From the NCBI RefSeq assembly GCF_020169515.1, contig NZ_JAHMHW010000004.1:372001-436000 (forward strand): a stretch of 64,000 nucleotides of DNA, read 5' to 3'. The position numbers were made by a program, and so were the translations under genes. Below are positions 56,325 through 64,000 of the stretch, in pieces; position 1 is the first letter of the stretch; every line of letters begins with the position of its first letter. The DNA comes from Paenibacillus vietnamensis (lineage in GTDB: Bacteria > Bacillota > Bacilli > Paenibacillales > Paenibacillaceae). The notes under the pieces are model-generated. The model was given only the letters and a program-made list of their open reading frames with translations, had not been told where the DNA came from and did no database searches.

Positions 56325-58064
56325 TCACGTTTTGGTATTTCGGAAGGGAACGTCAATCCGCACGACCGCTCCCGACACGTCTTCGTTGTAGAAATCGATA
56401 TCCGCTTGGTCTTCATATAACAGGCGGAGTCTGCGCCGAGCGTTCCAGATCCCGATCTGTTCGCCGGTCTCGCTCCCCGGTTCGCCTTCCAGCGCAAGCC
56501 GCTTCAATACTTCCTCCGGAAATCCCGGCCCGGTGTCCTTGATATGAATGACGATCCTCGCCTCATTCCCGTCCGTTTCTTCTCCGACCTCGACCGATAT
56601 CCTGATAGGTTCGTCCATGTTGACGGCGTATTTGATCGTGTTCTCAACCATCGTCTGGACAATTAGCGGCGGAACTTCCGCATCGAGCAAATGCTCGGGC
56701 TGCTCGATCTGGTACTGGAAACTGTCGGGGAACCGGAGCTGCTGGATGCGCAAATAGTTTGCCGTATGCAGCAGCTCGTCTCTAAGCGACACAAAATAGG
56801 AATTGCTGCGGAACATAAAGCGGAAGTAAGACACCAGACATTTGACCATCTCCTGGATCAGGGAGAAATCTTTTACCGTGGCCAGATTGTAGATGATATT
56901 AAGCGTATTCAGAAAAAAGTGAGGGTTAATCTGCAGCTGCAAATGGCGGAGCTCGGCCCTCTGGTGATTCAGTTTTTCCTCGTATACGTTGATCTTTAGA
57001 TTCTGAATCTCGGCGATCATGCGGTTGAACGTTTCGTTAACGATTTCAAATTCAGTCGAGGTCCTCCGCTGCTCAATCCTGGATTCCCAGTTGCCGTCCC
57101 GCAGCTTGCGCATGGCAACGACGATCCGCTTGACGGGATTAAGGATCACGCTTCGCATCATGAAGATGAAGAGCAGCAGAAACAGAACGGCCGCAATCGA
57201 GATGAAGGACGAAATTCTCTGCAGGAAAGGCAGCTGTTGCAAGATGGTACTGTCGGGCACGGCGGCAACCAGATTGAAGTTGCCCTTCTTCGACGGCTCG
57301 CCCATTACGAGATACGTATTCCGGCCTTGGCCGGTAATGGCGTACGAATCGACGGGAAATGTCAGGTCGATCGCCTTGTCCTGAATCAGTGCCGTATGAC
57401 TGATCGGCTCGTTCTCGTCCGTCGTAATGACTGCGACGCCGGATTCTCCGAGATCGATCAGGTTCAGCGGCACCATCAGCTTGTCGCTGCTCATCCAGGC
57501 GCCCATGTACACATTGCCGGATTTCAGCAAATGGAACAGGTAGTAGTCGTTTTCGCCTTTCCAAATATGCCAACGCGCGTAATCGATCGTCCTGGCTTCC
57601 TGCTCAAGCATCTTGCGCATCTCATTACTCACATGTTCACGGGTATCGAACGAGTCCAGGTTGGTTTGCATCGCGATCAGGTCACGGTTCGGTTCGGAAT
57701 AGATGAAAAACGAATCCAGGATTGGATAGTAGCTGATGTCGTCCCGCATCATGTTGTACAGCGTGAGCTTCGCAATGTTGTAGCGGTCGTCGTCCGCTTC
57801 TCTCGGAAATTCAAGCTCAAGCACGTTCAAATCGCTTTCCAGCGTATTTGCCAGGTACTTGTCCACTTCCTCGAGATTTCGATCGATCTGGTCCACGTAC
57901 AGGCTAAGCATGTTCTTGTTGGATTGCGCCACCTGGTTGCGTACGACATCGACGGAATAAAAGTTATTGATGATGAGCACAGTGACAAGCGGGACGAAAA
58001 TGACGAGTACGGCGGCAAAAAATTTGAAGCGCAGCGAATTGACGAACGGTTTGATTTTGCGCAT
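56325..58064 (-). CDS. Sensor histidine kinase, YesM family, cluster D
   Basis: A 579-aa membrane kinase: TM1 about 14-33, external sensor, TM2 about 285-304, HAMP, phospho-acceptor His382 in NPHFFLNTLNIIYNLA, and HATPase boxes (ENTIKYA, DTGPGF, GIWNARRRLRLLY). It is paralogous to the cluster B kinase, with the histidine at the same position. GGGAGGTG precedes the ATG. The upstream promoter TTCACA-18-TATAAT is followed by a cre-like site, so catabolite repression is likely. Confidence 0.92.
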   Translation of the reverse strand: MRKIKPFVNSLRFKFFAAVLVIFVPLVTVLIINNFYSVDVVRNQVAQSNKNMLSLYVDQIDRNLEEVDKYLANTLESDLNVLELEFPREADDDRYNIAKLTLYNMMRDDISYYPILDSFFIYSEPNRDLIAMQTNLDSFDTREHVSNEMRKMLEQEARTIDYARWHIWKGENDYYLFHLLKSGNVYMGAWMSSDKLMVPLNLIDLGESGVAVITTDENEPISHTALIQDKAIDLTFPVDSYAITGQGRNTYLVMGEPSKKGNFNLVAAVPDSTILQQLPFLQRISSFISIAAVLFLLLFIFMMRSVILNPVKRIVVAMRKLRDGNWESRIEQRRTSTEFEIVNETFNRMIAEIQNLKINVYEEKLNHQRAELRHLQLQINPHFFLNTLNIIYNLATVKDFSLIQEMVKCLVSYFRFMFRSNSYFVSLRDELLHTANYLRIQQLRFPDSFQYQIEQPEHLLDAEVPPLIVQTMVENTIKYAVNMDEPIRISVEVGEETDGNEARIVIHIKDTGPGFPEEVLKRLALEGEPGSETGEQIGIWNARRRLRLLYEDQADIDFYNEDVSGAVVRIDVPFRNTKT

Positions 58065-58081
58065 GGCCGCCGCACCTCCCT

Positions 58082-58135
58082 TGTAAACGTTTGCGCTTTC
58101 TTAGCATTATAGCGTGTCCGCAACCGGTTTGTGAA
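58082..58135 (-). promoter_or_regulatory. Cluster D kinase promoter and cre-like site
   Basis: On the minus strand TTCACA (58130-58135), an 18-bp spacer and TATAAT (58106-58111). At 58082-58095 TGTAAACGTTTGCG matches the cre core except at one of the last two bases. It would sit just after the transcription start, where CcpA binding blocks transcription. Confidence 0.6.
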
Positions 58136-58193
58136 ATTATCTTTGGAAAATGCTAAAGAAGGTCGACGCTGCCGCCGCCTTCTCATTCTGCAC

Positions 58194-60455
58194 CTATCTG
58201 ATCTTTCCGTATTTCGCCGTGCGGGCGTCCGAAATAGCGCCTCTCCAGTTCAGGCCGAACGCGAAATCATAGGCATGGCCGGCCGAATCGACGTAGACCT
58301 CCATGTCGTGCGGCACGTCCTCAAGCTGCTCCTCCACTGTTCTCATGTGTGCCGGCAGCTGGAAAGGCAGCAGCGCCTGCGGCTCGAACGCGCCGGAGAG
58401 GATGTCCAGCACCGCCTGGTCCTGCACGCCGAAATGGGCAACGATGGCGTCCGCTTCCCGTTCGAATTCCGCTACGACCGCGGGGTTCGACAGAAGGATG
58501 GAGACGACAACCGGTTTCCCGCCCATCAGCCGCTTGGTTTCAAGCACGGTTTCGAGATCGCCGGCGTTCGAAACGGTGACCGTTTTGCCTTTGTAGGAGC
58601 GGTTCAGCACGTCGCGAGGGTCTCCCGCCAGGCTCGTTTCGCGTGCATGCTCGGCCGTGTACGGTCCATACTGGAGACTGATCGGCACATAACCGTTTCC
58701 TCCCGCCTCGACGTCCGCTTTGCTGTAGCCCTTCGTCGACCGCGGGCTTTCCATGCACACCAGTGCGAAATCCGCTTCCTCCGGCCGGTCTGTCACCTCG
58801 TAATATTTGCGGACGACCTCAAGATTTACGGGATAATGTTCCGAGGCCGGAATCGGCGCACCCATCCAGTCCGTATCCGCCGGAAGCTTGCGCTTCGGGA
58901 TATAGACGCTTTTTCGCTTCGGCAGCGGCAGCGCGCCTTCGTTCTTGAGGAGAACGACGGACCTGAGCTGAACCTCGTAGCCCGCTTCCATGAACGCGGA
59001 GCAGCCGACGACGGCGGCCGTCTCTTCTGCCTGCAAGTAAGGGTCCTCGAACAAGCCGAGCCGGAACATGTTGAGCAGCAGACGGACCGCCGATTGCTCG
59101 AACCGCCTGCGCATGAAAGCTTCGCCGTGCTCCCGGACGCCGATGTTGTAAGCCTCGATGACCGGCCCGATCTCGTTGTTGCCGCCGAACTGGTCGACGC
59201 CCGCCATAAGCAGCTTGTAATGACGTTCCGCGACCGTATAGCCTTCCTCCACACCCCAGCAGCGTCCGCCCGGGAACAGCTGCGTGATGTCTTCGCCTTC
59301 GTCGGCGGTAATGCCCCAGTCAGTGCAGACAACACCGTCGTAACCGTATTTTTCCCGCAGGAGATCGTTAATGAGATAGGTGTTGTAGGAGTTACCGACG
59401 TTCTCGCCGTTCTTCGGATCCTGCAAGGCGGATATCGTGTAATACGGCATAACGGCCGACGCCTTTCCAGTTGCGCCTTCGAGACGAAACGCCCCTTCCG
59501 TGAAAGGAACCAGATGCTCGTCGAAGTTGCCGCCCGGATAAACTGCGTACTTCCCATAACCGAAATGCGCGTCCCGCCCCGCTTCGCCTGAGCCGCCTCC
59601 CGGCCAATGCTTCACCATCGCATTGACGCTGTCGTACCCCCAGCCGTCCGCGATTTCCGCCTGACCTTCCGACGTCTGAAAGCCGTCGACATAGGCTCTT
59701 GCCATATCCGCCGCAAGCTGCGGGTCTTCGCCGAACGTCATGCCGAACCGGAACCATCGCGGGTCGGTCGCAATATCGATTTGGGGCGAAAGCGCGGTTG
59801 CAAGTCCGAGCGCCCGGTACTCCTTCGAGGCGATTTCGCCGAAAAGGCGGGCGGTCTCCGGATCGAACGTAGCGGCGAGCCCCATGCTTTCCGGCCACAT
59901 CGAAATCGTCCCGCCTGCACCCGCGTTGAATTCCTTCGACGTATCGGAGCCGTGCCGGGGATCCGAGCTGTTATTGGCCGGAATGCCGAGGCCGATGCCC
60001 TCTGCGAACGCCTGCACATTGTTGTTCCAAACGGACGCGATCTCCGGGCTCTGCACCCGTGTCACTAAAATATGCCGGATATGATCATTCTTTAAGAAAG
60101 CGAGCTGCTGGTCGGACAGTTCGCCCGGCTCAGCCCCGCTCTCCTCGAACGGTTTGCCGCCGTGGTAGGTGGCAGGAAACCAGCCCATGTTGCCCGGAAT
60201 AGCCTGATGGCTGCTGTAAAGCATGAGACCTGCGATCTGTTCGATCGACATTCTGGAGGCCAGATCCTTTGCGCGCTCATCGGCCGGCAGCCGCCAATCC
60301 TCGTAAGGATTCAGCTTTCCGTCCTTATCCAGATCCTTGAAGAAGAGGCCGTCCGCCTCCAGGATACGGACACCGGACGCCTCGGAATAACCGAGCCTCG
60401 GACCGTTCGCGTTATGCACATAACGGATGCCTGCGCTTTTATTCGTTTGCTGCAT
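58194..60455 (-). CDS. Glycoside hydrolase family 3 protein, cluster D
   Basis: A 753-aa cytoplasmic enzyme. The N-terminal barrel has the NSSDPRHGSD segment, MVKHWPGGG (the KH-P substrate-binding motif) and GVVCTDWGI, whose Asp is the GH3 nucleophile. The C-terminal alpha/beta sandwich begins near LRSVVLLKNEGALPLPKRK. The start at 60455 (MQQTNKSAG) follows AGGTGGGG by five bases; longer in-frame starts extend through the predicted promoter. Beta-glucosidase, beta-xylosidase or related activity is typical. It has its own promoter with cluster D operators, so it is a separate member of that regulon. Confidence 0.9.
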   Translation of the reverse strand: MQQTNKSAGIRYVHNANGPRLGYSEASGVRILEADGLFFKDLDKDGKLNPYEDWRLPADERAKDLASRMSIEQIAGLMLYSSHQAIPGNMGWFPATYHGGKPFEESGAEPGELSDQQLAFLKNDHIRHILVTRVQSPEIASVWNNNVQAFAEGIGLGIPANNSSDPRHGSDTSKEFNAGAGGTISMWPESMGLAATFDPETARLFGEIASKEYRALGLATALSPQIDIATDPRWFRFGMTFGEDPQLAADMARAYVDGFQTSEGQAEIADGWGYDSVNAMVKHWPGGGSGEAGRDAHFGYGKYAVYPGGNFDEHLVPFTEGAFRLEGATGKASAVMPYYTISALQDPKNGENVGNSYNTYLINDLLREKYGYDGVVCTDWGITADEGEDITQLFPGGRCWGVEEGYTVAERHYKLLMAGVDQFGGNNEIGPVIEAYNIGVREHGEAFMRRRFEQSAVRLLLNMFRLGLFEDPYLQAEETAAVVGCSAFMEAGYEVQLRSVVLLKNEGALPLPKRKSVYIPKRKLPADTDWMGAPIPASEHYPVNLEVVRKYYEVTDRPEEADFALVCMESPRSTKGYSKADVEAGGNGYVPISLQYGPYTAEHARETSLAGDPRDVLNRSYKGKTVTVSNAGDLETVLETKRLMGGKPVVVSILLSNPAVVAEFEREADAIVAHFGVQDQAVLDILSGAFEPQALLPFQLPAHMRTVEEQLEDVPHDMEVYVDSAGHAYDFAFGLNWRGAISDARTAKYGKIR

Positions 60456-60606
60456 CGTTTCCCCACCTTTACTTGCGAATTCGGGAAAGTTCCCGGCTAA
60501 TGGCTTCGGACTTATGTTTTGTGATGAAACAGACCCATAGGATCGCCTCGGCAGCTTTGAGCCGTGCAGTCGTCCTTTCATCCGTCGCCACAGCTTGTCC
60601 GATTCA

Positions 60607-60671
60607 ATTGTATCGAAATACTCCGTCCGAGAGCTTTCGGAATAACGACCTTTTGTTTTTGGTTTTCCGAC
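60607..60671 (-). promoter_or_regulatory. GH3 promoter with paired operator half-sites (cluster D type)
   Basis: GGAATAACGAC (60639-60649) and GGTTTTCCGAC (60661-60671) are offset 22 bp. After a three-base gap come AGCTCT (60630-60635), a 17-bp spacer and TACAAT (60607-60612). The 312-bp gap to the next gene holds only this promoter and a terminator. Confidence 0.65.
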
Positions 60672-60693
60672 CTCTTTCTCGACTCCTTTCACA

Positions 60694-60734
60694 GAAAAAA
60701 AGTGCTTGATATTGTCTCCACAATATCAAGCACT
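60694..60734 (-). terminator. Terminator of padR-type gene
   Basis: AGTGCTTGATATTG pairs perfectly with CAATATCAAGCACT and is followed on the minus strand by T7. Confidence 0.9.
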
Positions 60735-60767
60735 CTATTTTTGACGTATCGAATAGACAAGTTTTTT

Positions 60768-61286
60768 TTATTGCTCCGATTGAATTTGCTGCATCAAATG
60801 CTCCACCCAAGCCCTTTCTTGCTCGGCTTGCGTTTTTCTGAACCGTATAACCTCAGCAGCGAACTGATTTTGCGAATGGACATCGTCGTATCGCTGGTAA
60901 CGCTCTTTTTCTTCCTCCAGCACCGCCAGCCGTTTGCGCAAAATCTCGAGCCGCAGCTCGGGCTCCAACCGGTCGAACACAGCGACGCGCACCAGAAATT
61001 CCATCGGATTTGCAGCAGCTTTTTTTGGAAAATCACGAATGAGCTCGGTAAAAATTTCTTCCCCGGCATCCGTCAGCAAATAAACATGCCGGTCAGGCTT
61101 GCCGTCCGTCTTCTCGACCTCCTTGCTCATGGCGCCCATCTCGAGAAAACGCCGCAAGGCAGGGTATAACAAGTTGTTATTGATTTCGAACGATTCCCCG
61201 AGCGCCTCCTGAACGTTTTTCTTGATCTCATAGCCGTGCTTAGGTCCAGTGAGCAGCTGTCCCAAAATCAATATATCTGCGTACAT
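60768..61286 (-). CDS. PadR-family transcriptional regulator
   Basis: A 172-aa regulator. N-terminal winged helix: LILGQLLTGPKHGYEIKK, then NLLYPALRRFLEMGAM and DGKPDRHVYLLTDAGEE, the typical PadR wing. The C-terminal half is a charged helical dimerisation region (LRLEILRKRLAVLEEEKERY). The start at 61286 (MYADILILG) follows AAAGGTG; the longer frame from 61319 is less likely. It is divergent from the P450 gene and the gap holds an inverted repeat, so it probably represses the P450 in response to a small aromatic or hydrophobic compound. Confidence 0.85.
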   Translation of the reverse strand: MYADILILGQLLTGPKHGYEIKKNVQEALGESFEINNNLLYPALRRFLEMGAMSKEVEKTDGKPDRHVYLLTDAGEEIFTELIRDFPKKAAANPMEFLVRVAVFDRLEPELRLEILRKRLAVLEEEKERYQRYDDVHSQNQFAAEVIRFRKTQAEQERAWVEHLMQQIQSEQ

Positions 61287-61350
61287 AGGATCACCTTTTT
61301 TTGAATTTTTAGTGAACATTCCATCCGAAAGCAGGAAATGAACCTCTATA

Positions 61351-61378
61351 TGTTAAATTAACCTATGTAAGTTTAACA
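61351..61378. promoter_or_regulatory. Inverted repeat, candidate PadR operator
   Basis: TGTTAAA and TTTAACA are perfect 7-bp arms 14 bases apart, between the divergent padR-type and P450 genes. The inner sequence also repeats ATGTNANNTTAA directly. Confidence 0.5.
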
Positions 61379-61515
61379 CAAAATTTCGACACAGCCAATC
61401 ATGCAAGAAGGAGGTGTTCCGCAACATTTTTAGGTATTACCCCTTCATGGACGGCAGATCGCCGGAACCGACGAAGGTTACCGATCAAAATCATTCCAAT
61501 TTGGAGGGAATCCTA

Positions 61516-62733
61516 ATGAAAGCGAACTCTCAAATCATCCTGCTGCATGAAATCTCGAAGCTTGGCACAAGTACGGCGCAATGGGAACCGTATGCCTGGT
61601 ACAAGGAAATGAGAGACAACAACCCCGTCTATTATGATGCCGAGCAGGATGTTTGGAACGTATTTTTGTACGATCATGCCAAACGTGTGCTATTCGACCA
61701 TGAGCTGTTCTCCAACAAAAAGGAGCGAAGCCTGATTCCCATTCCCCAGCGTCTGGAAAGCCGGAGCAATGTTAATCTGGTCGATCCGCCGGAACATCGA
61801 AAACGCCGAGCTCTTCTTGCCCAGGCCTTCACTCCCCGAAGCCTCAAAGATTGGGAGCCGCGGATACAAGAAATCGTTGACGGCCTAATAGCGGAGATGG
61901 AGGGTGCCCCGAGCGTCGATATTGTGGAAAGCTTGGCAATTCCATTGCCGATCATCGTGATCGCGGATTTGCTCGGAGTCCCATACCAGGATCGGCGCCA
62001 GTTCAAAACATGGTCCGACATCCTCTTCCTCCCGTACAATAATGAAGCATTTGCCGACATCGAGCAGCAAAAGGGCCAGGCCATGAAGGAGTTCGCAGAG
62101 TATTTGTATCCCATCGTTCTGCAGAAACGGAACCATCCGGAGGACGATATCATCTCCGATCTGACAAAAGCCGAGCTGGAAGGCGAGCGGTTGACTGACG
62201 AAGAAGTGGTCATGTCAGCCATCGGACTCCTTGGAGCCGGCAACGAAACGACGACCACATTAATCTCCAACATGTTCTACTGCATGCTGTTTGACAAGCC
62301 GGGCATCTATCAGGAGCTGAGATCCGATTTGTCGCTGGTACCGAAGCTGACCGAGGAAGTGCTGCGCTTCCGCTTTGCGGCAACTATGGATCGGAAGGTA
62401 GCCCAGGATACGAACGTCTTCGGGCCCGAGATGAAAGCGGGACAAGCTATCGTGGCGTGGATCGGCTCCGCGAACCGGGACGAATCCAAATACGAAAGCG
62501 CTGACGTATTCGATATCCATCGTCCAGGCAATCAGCAGCATTTGACATTCGGAGCCGGTCCTCATTTCTGTTTGGGTGCCCCTCTCGCCCGGTTAGAAGC
62601 TAATATGGCACTAACCTCGTTTGTGAAACGGTTCGCCGATATCCGTCAGGTCGAGGGGTTTGAAATTGCACCGCATTTGACCGTATCGATCACCGGACAG
62701 TCGTTAAAAAGTTTTCCTATTGAGCTGAGATAG
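61516..62733 (+). CDS. Cytochrome P450 (CYP107/109-like, class I bacterial type)
   Basis: A 405-aa soluble P450. I-helix LGAGNETTTT (acid-alcohol region), K-helix EEVLRFR (ExxR), and heme loop FGAGPHFCLGAPLARLE with the ligand Cys near residue 350. N-terminal VDPPEHRKRRALLAQAF is the usual C-helix. The start at 61516 has GGAGGG seven bases upstream; a longer frame from GTG 61414 has its ribosome site abutting the start. A hydroxylase of an unknown hydrophobic substrate. No ferredoxin or reductase gene is adjacent. It is presumably controlled by the divergent PadR. Confidence 0.9.
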   Translation: MKANSQIILLHEISKLGTSTAQWEPYAWYKEMRDNNPVYYDAEQDVWNVFLYDHAKRVLFDHELFSNKKERSLIPIPQRLESRSNVNLVDPPEHRKRRALLAQAFTPRSLKDWEPRIQEIVDGLIAEMEGAPSVDIVESLAIPLPIIVIADLLGVPYQDRRQFKTWSDILFLPYNNEAFADIEQQKGQAMKEFAEYLYPIVLQKRNHPEDDIISDLTKAELEGERLTDEEVVMSAIGLLGAGNETTTTLISNMFYCMLFDKPGIYQELRSDLSLVPKLTEEVLRFRFAATMDRKVAQDTNVFGPEMKAGQAIVAWIGSANRDESKYESADVFDIHRPGNQQHLTFGAGPHFCLGAPLARLEANMALTSFVKRFADIRQVEGFEIAPHLTVSITGQSLKSFPIELR

Positions 62734-62750
62734 AAGCAAGGGAAACATAC

Positions 62751-62780
62751 AGAAAGCCCATCACGTGATGGGCTTTCAAA
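62751..62780. terminator. Palindromic bidirectional terminator
   Basis: GAAAGCCCATCAC/GTGATGGGCTTTC forms a perfect stem between the converging P450 and kinase genes. Confidence 0.85.
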
Positions 62781-62796
62781 GGTTCTGTCCATAAAC

Positions 62797-64000
62797 TTAC
62801 TGCCCTTCATGAAGAGGCAGGGTAAGGACCGCACGCGTCCCGCACTTGCTCGCATAAATCGAAATTCCAAACTGACGATTAGACTGAAGCCGGATTCGCT
62901 CATTGACGTTGCTGAGACCGTACCCGTACAGCGATTCGTCGATCTTGGCCTCGCCGAAACGCCGAAATAGTTCCATGCCGTTATCCTCAATCACAATTTC
63001 GCAAACTGCCTCACGTTTCATACCTCTAATCGTGATGATCCCCCTGCCCTCACGAAGCGTATCAATGCCATGCTCGATCGCGTTTTCAACGAGCGGCTGA
63101 AGAATAAAGTTCGGTACCGTAAGCTGCATCCATTCATGCGGTACGTCAAATTCAACCTCAAACGAATCGTCACGCGCGATTTGCTGCAAAGCAATATAGG
63201 CTCGAATATTGTCCAGTTCCGTTTTGAGCGTACTTATATTTTTCCCTTGATTAAGTGCCGTCCGGTAAAATGTCGCAAGGTCGTTCGTCATTTGCGATAT
63301 TTTCATTTGGTTATGCTCGATCGCAATCCAGTTCATTGTCGAGAGCATGTTGTATAGAAAATGCGGATTAATTTTCTCCTGCAGCAGCCGGATTTCAAGC
63401 TCTTTCTTCGTAATTTCGAACCTGTAGCTTTCCAGTATAAGCTGGTTAATCCGTTTCATCATCGTTTGAAACGATAAGGCAAGACTTCCGATTTCGTCTT
63501 TATACGACGTATCCACCTGAATGTTCATATGACCTTCGCGTACTTCTTGCATTTGATGCGTTAGGACAAATATCCGTTTAACAAGCGAACGGGACAGAAA
63601 ATGGATCATCACGATGACCAGCAGCAAACAGGATACTGTAATGGTAACATTAAGCAGAAGCTGGGACGTTGAACGGGAGGACATGCTCTGGCGCTCGAAG
63701 TCGTAACGAACTTCCCAGCCGAGCGGCGCAAGTGTCCGCGCAGCACGGTAGAGGTGATCGTCCGCATAATTCGGATGATATTCATAAAACGTGCTGCCGT
63801 CATGGGCAATCGTAATATTTGCAGGCGGTGTTACAAAGGACTCGAAGCTTTGAGTGAACAGTCCCTCCTTGATGCGCATTCGCGCGACTCCCGACACTTC
63901 GCCTGTAATCGAATTCCGAATCGACTTGCTAACGAATAGCCTGCCTTCCTCCTCCTGCCACAAATAGCTTCCGGATAGCAGCGCCTCTCTGTACCAGCCG
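62797..64000 (-). CDS. Sensor histidine kinase, YesM family (N-terminus beyond window)
   Basis: The frame is open to the window edge; at least 400 codons are present. The first visible residues (WYREALLSGSYLW) belong to a dCache-type external sensor. Then come one membrane helix (LLLNVTITVSCLLLVIVMIHF), HAMP (with SLALSFQTMMKRI), the phospho-acceptor His in NPHFLYNMLSTMNW, and a HATPase domain (ENAIEHG, EDNGMELF, GYGLSNVNERI). It is a fifth kinase of the YesM type; its response regulator is not downstream within the window, so it may lie upstream or elsewhere. Last gene before the P450 terminator. Confidence 0.9.
   Translation of the reverse strand, partial: GWYREALLSGSYLWQEEEGRLFVSKSIRNSITGEVSGVARMRIKEGLFTQSFESFVTPPANITIAHDGSTFYEYHPNYADDHLYRAARTLAPLGWEVRYDFERQSMSSRSTSQLLLNVTITVSCLLLVIVMIHFLSRSLVKRIFVLTHQMQEVREGHMNIQVDTSYKDEIGSLALSFQTMMKRINQLILESYRFEITKKELEIRLLQEKINPHFLYNMLSTMNWIAIEHNQMKISQMTNDLATFYRTALNQGKNISTLKTELDNIRAYIALQQIARDDSFEVEFDVPHEWMQLTVPNFILQPLVENAIEHGIDTLREGRGIITIRGMKREAVCEIVIEDNGMELFRRFGEAKIDESLYGYGLSNVNERIRLQSNRQFGISIYASKCGTRAVLTLPLHEGQ

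Noticed and set aside
58140..58193. Possible terminator after GH3 (AGAAGG...CCTTCTTT)
   Set aside because: The stem is only six base pairs with a large loop and a short T-run; not convincing.
58131..59591. Plus-strand open frame of 486 codons opposite GH3
   Set aside because: It is antisense to a well-supported GH3 gene and its composition is that of a shadow frame.

Overview
The window looks like a chromosomal segment of a Gram-positive, spore-forming Paenibacillus-type bacterium. The evidence is purine-rich Shine-Dalgarno sites with frequent TTG/GTG starts, a YheC/YheD spore-coat ATP-grasp protein, a tiny Bacillales transmembrane protein, a CvfC (YpgR-type) protein, and four copies of the typical Paenibacillus sugar-uptake module: YesM-type sensor kinase, YesN-type AraC response regulator, LplA-type lipoprotein and two LplB/LplC-type permeases. 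No rRNA, tRNA, CRISPR array, insertion sequence or phage gene was seen.

Layout. 0-9.8 kb holds housekeeping and miscellaneous genes: a metallo-beta-lactamase-fold hydrolase cut by the window edge, cvfC, a transglutaminase-like exported protein, the glycolate-oxidase-like pair glcD-glcF, a tiny membrane protein, a DAO-family flavoenzyme and a HAD phosphatase. 9.9-16 kb is cluster A: transporter plus two-component system without an enzyme. 16.1-18.4 kb holds a seven-bladed YVTN propeller protein and the YheC/YheD gene. 18.4-37.8 kb is cluster B: two colinear GH2 enzymes, two SDR dehydrogenases, a broken GH43, GH1, GH78, a transporter and a two-component system. 37.8-47.7 kb is cluster C: a GH106-like enzyme, transporter and two-component system. 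47.7-60.7 kb is cluster D: esterase, DUF5060-type glycosidase, transporter, two-component system and GH3. 60.7-64 kb holds a PadR regulator divergent from a cytochrome P450, then a further YesM-type kinase that runs off the edge.

How it works together. Each cluster appears to sense an oligosaccharide with a membrane kinase, activate transcription through an AraC-type regulator, import the sugar, and hydrolyse it with its own glycosidases. None of the four transporters has an ATPase gene here, so a shared MsmX-like ATPase encoded elsewhere is expected.

The most interesting signal is regulatory. Clusters B, C and D carry cluster-specific pairs of direct repeats spaced 22 bp (two helical turns) immediately upstream of promoters with a constant 17-bp spacer. 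Cluster A has a similar pair at 21 bp. The repeats differ between clusters but match within a cluster, so they can be read as the operators of the resident YesN-type regulators and used to assign regulons. Four such promoters tie together all the scattered operons of cluster B. Other observations are a three-copy family of structured intergenic repeats, an out-of-frame deletion in the GH43 gene, and a 55-bp relic of a third SDR gene.
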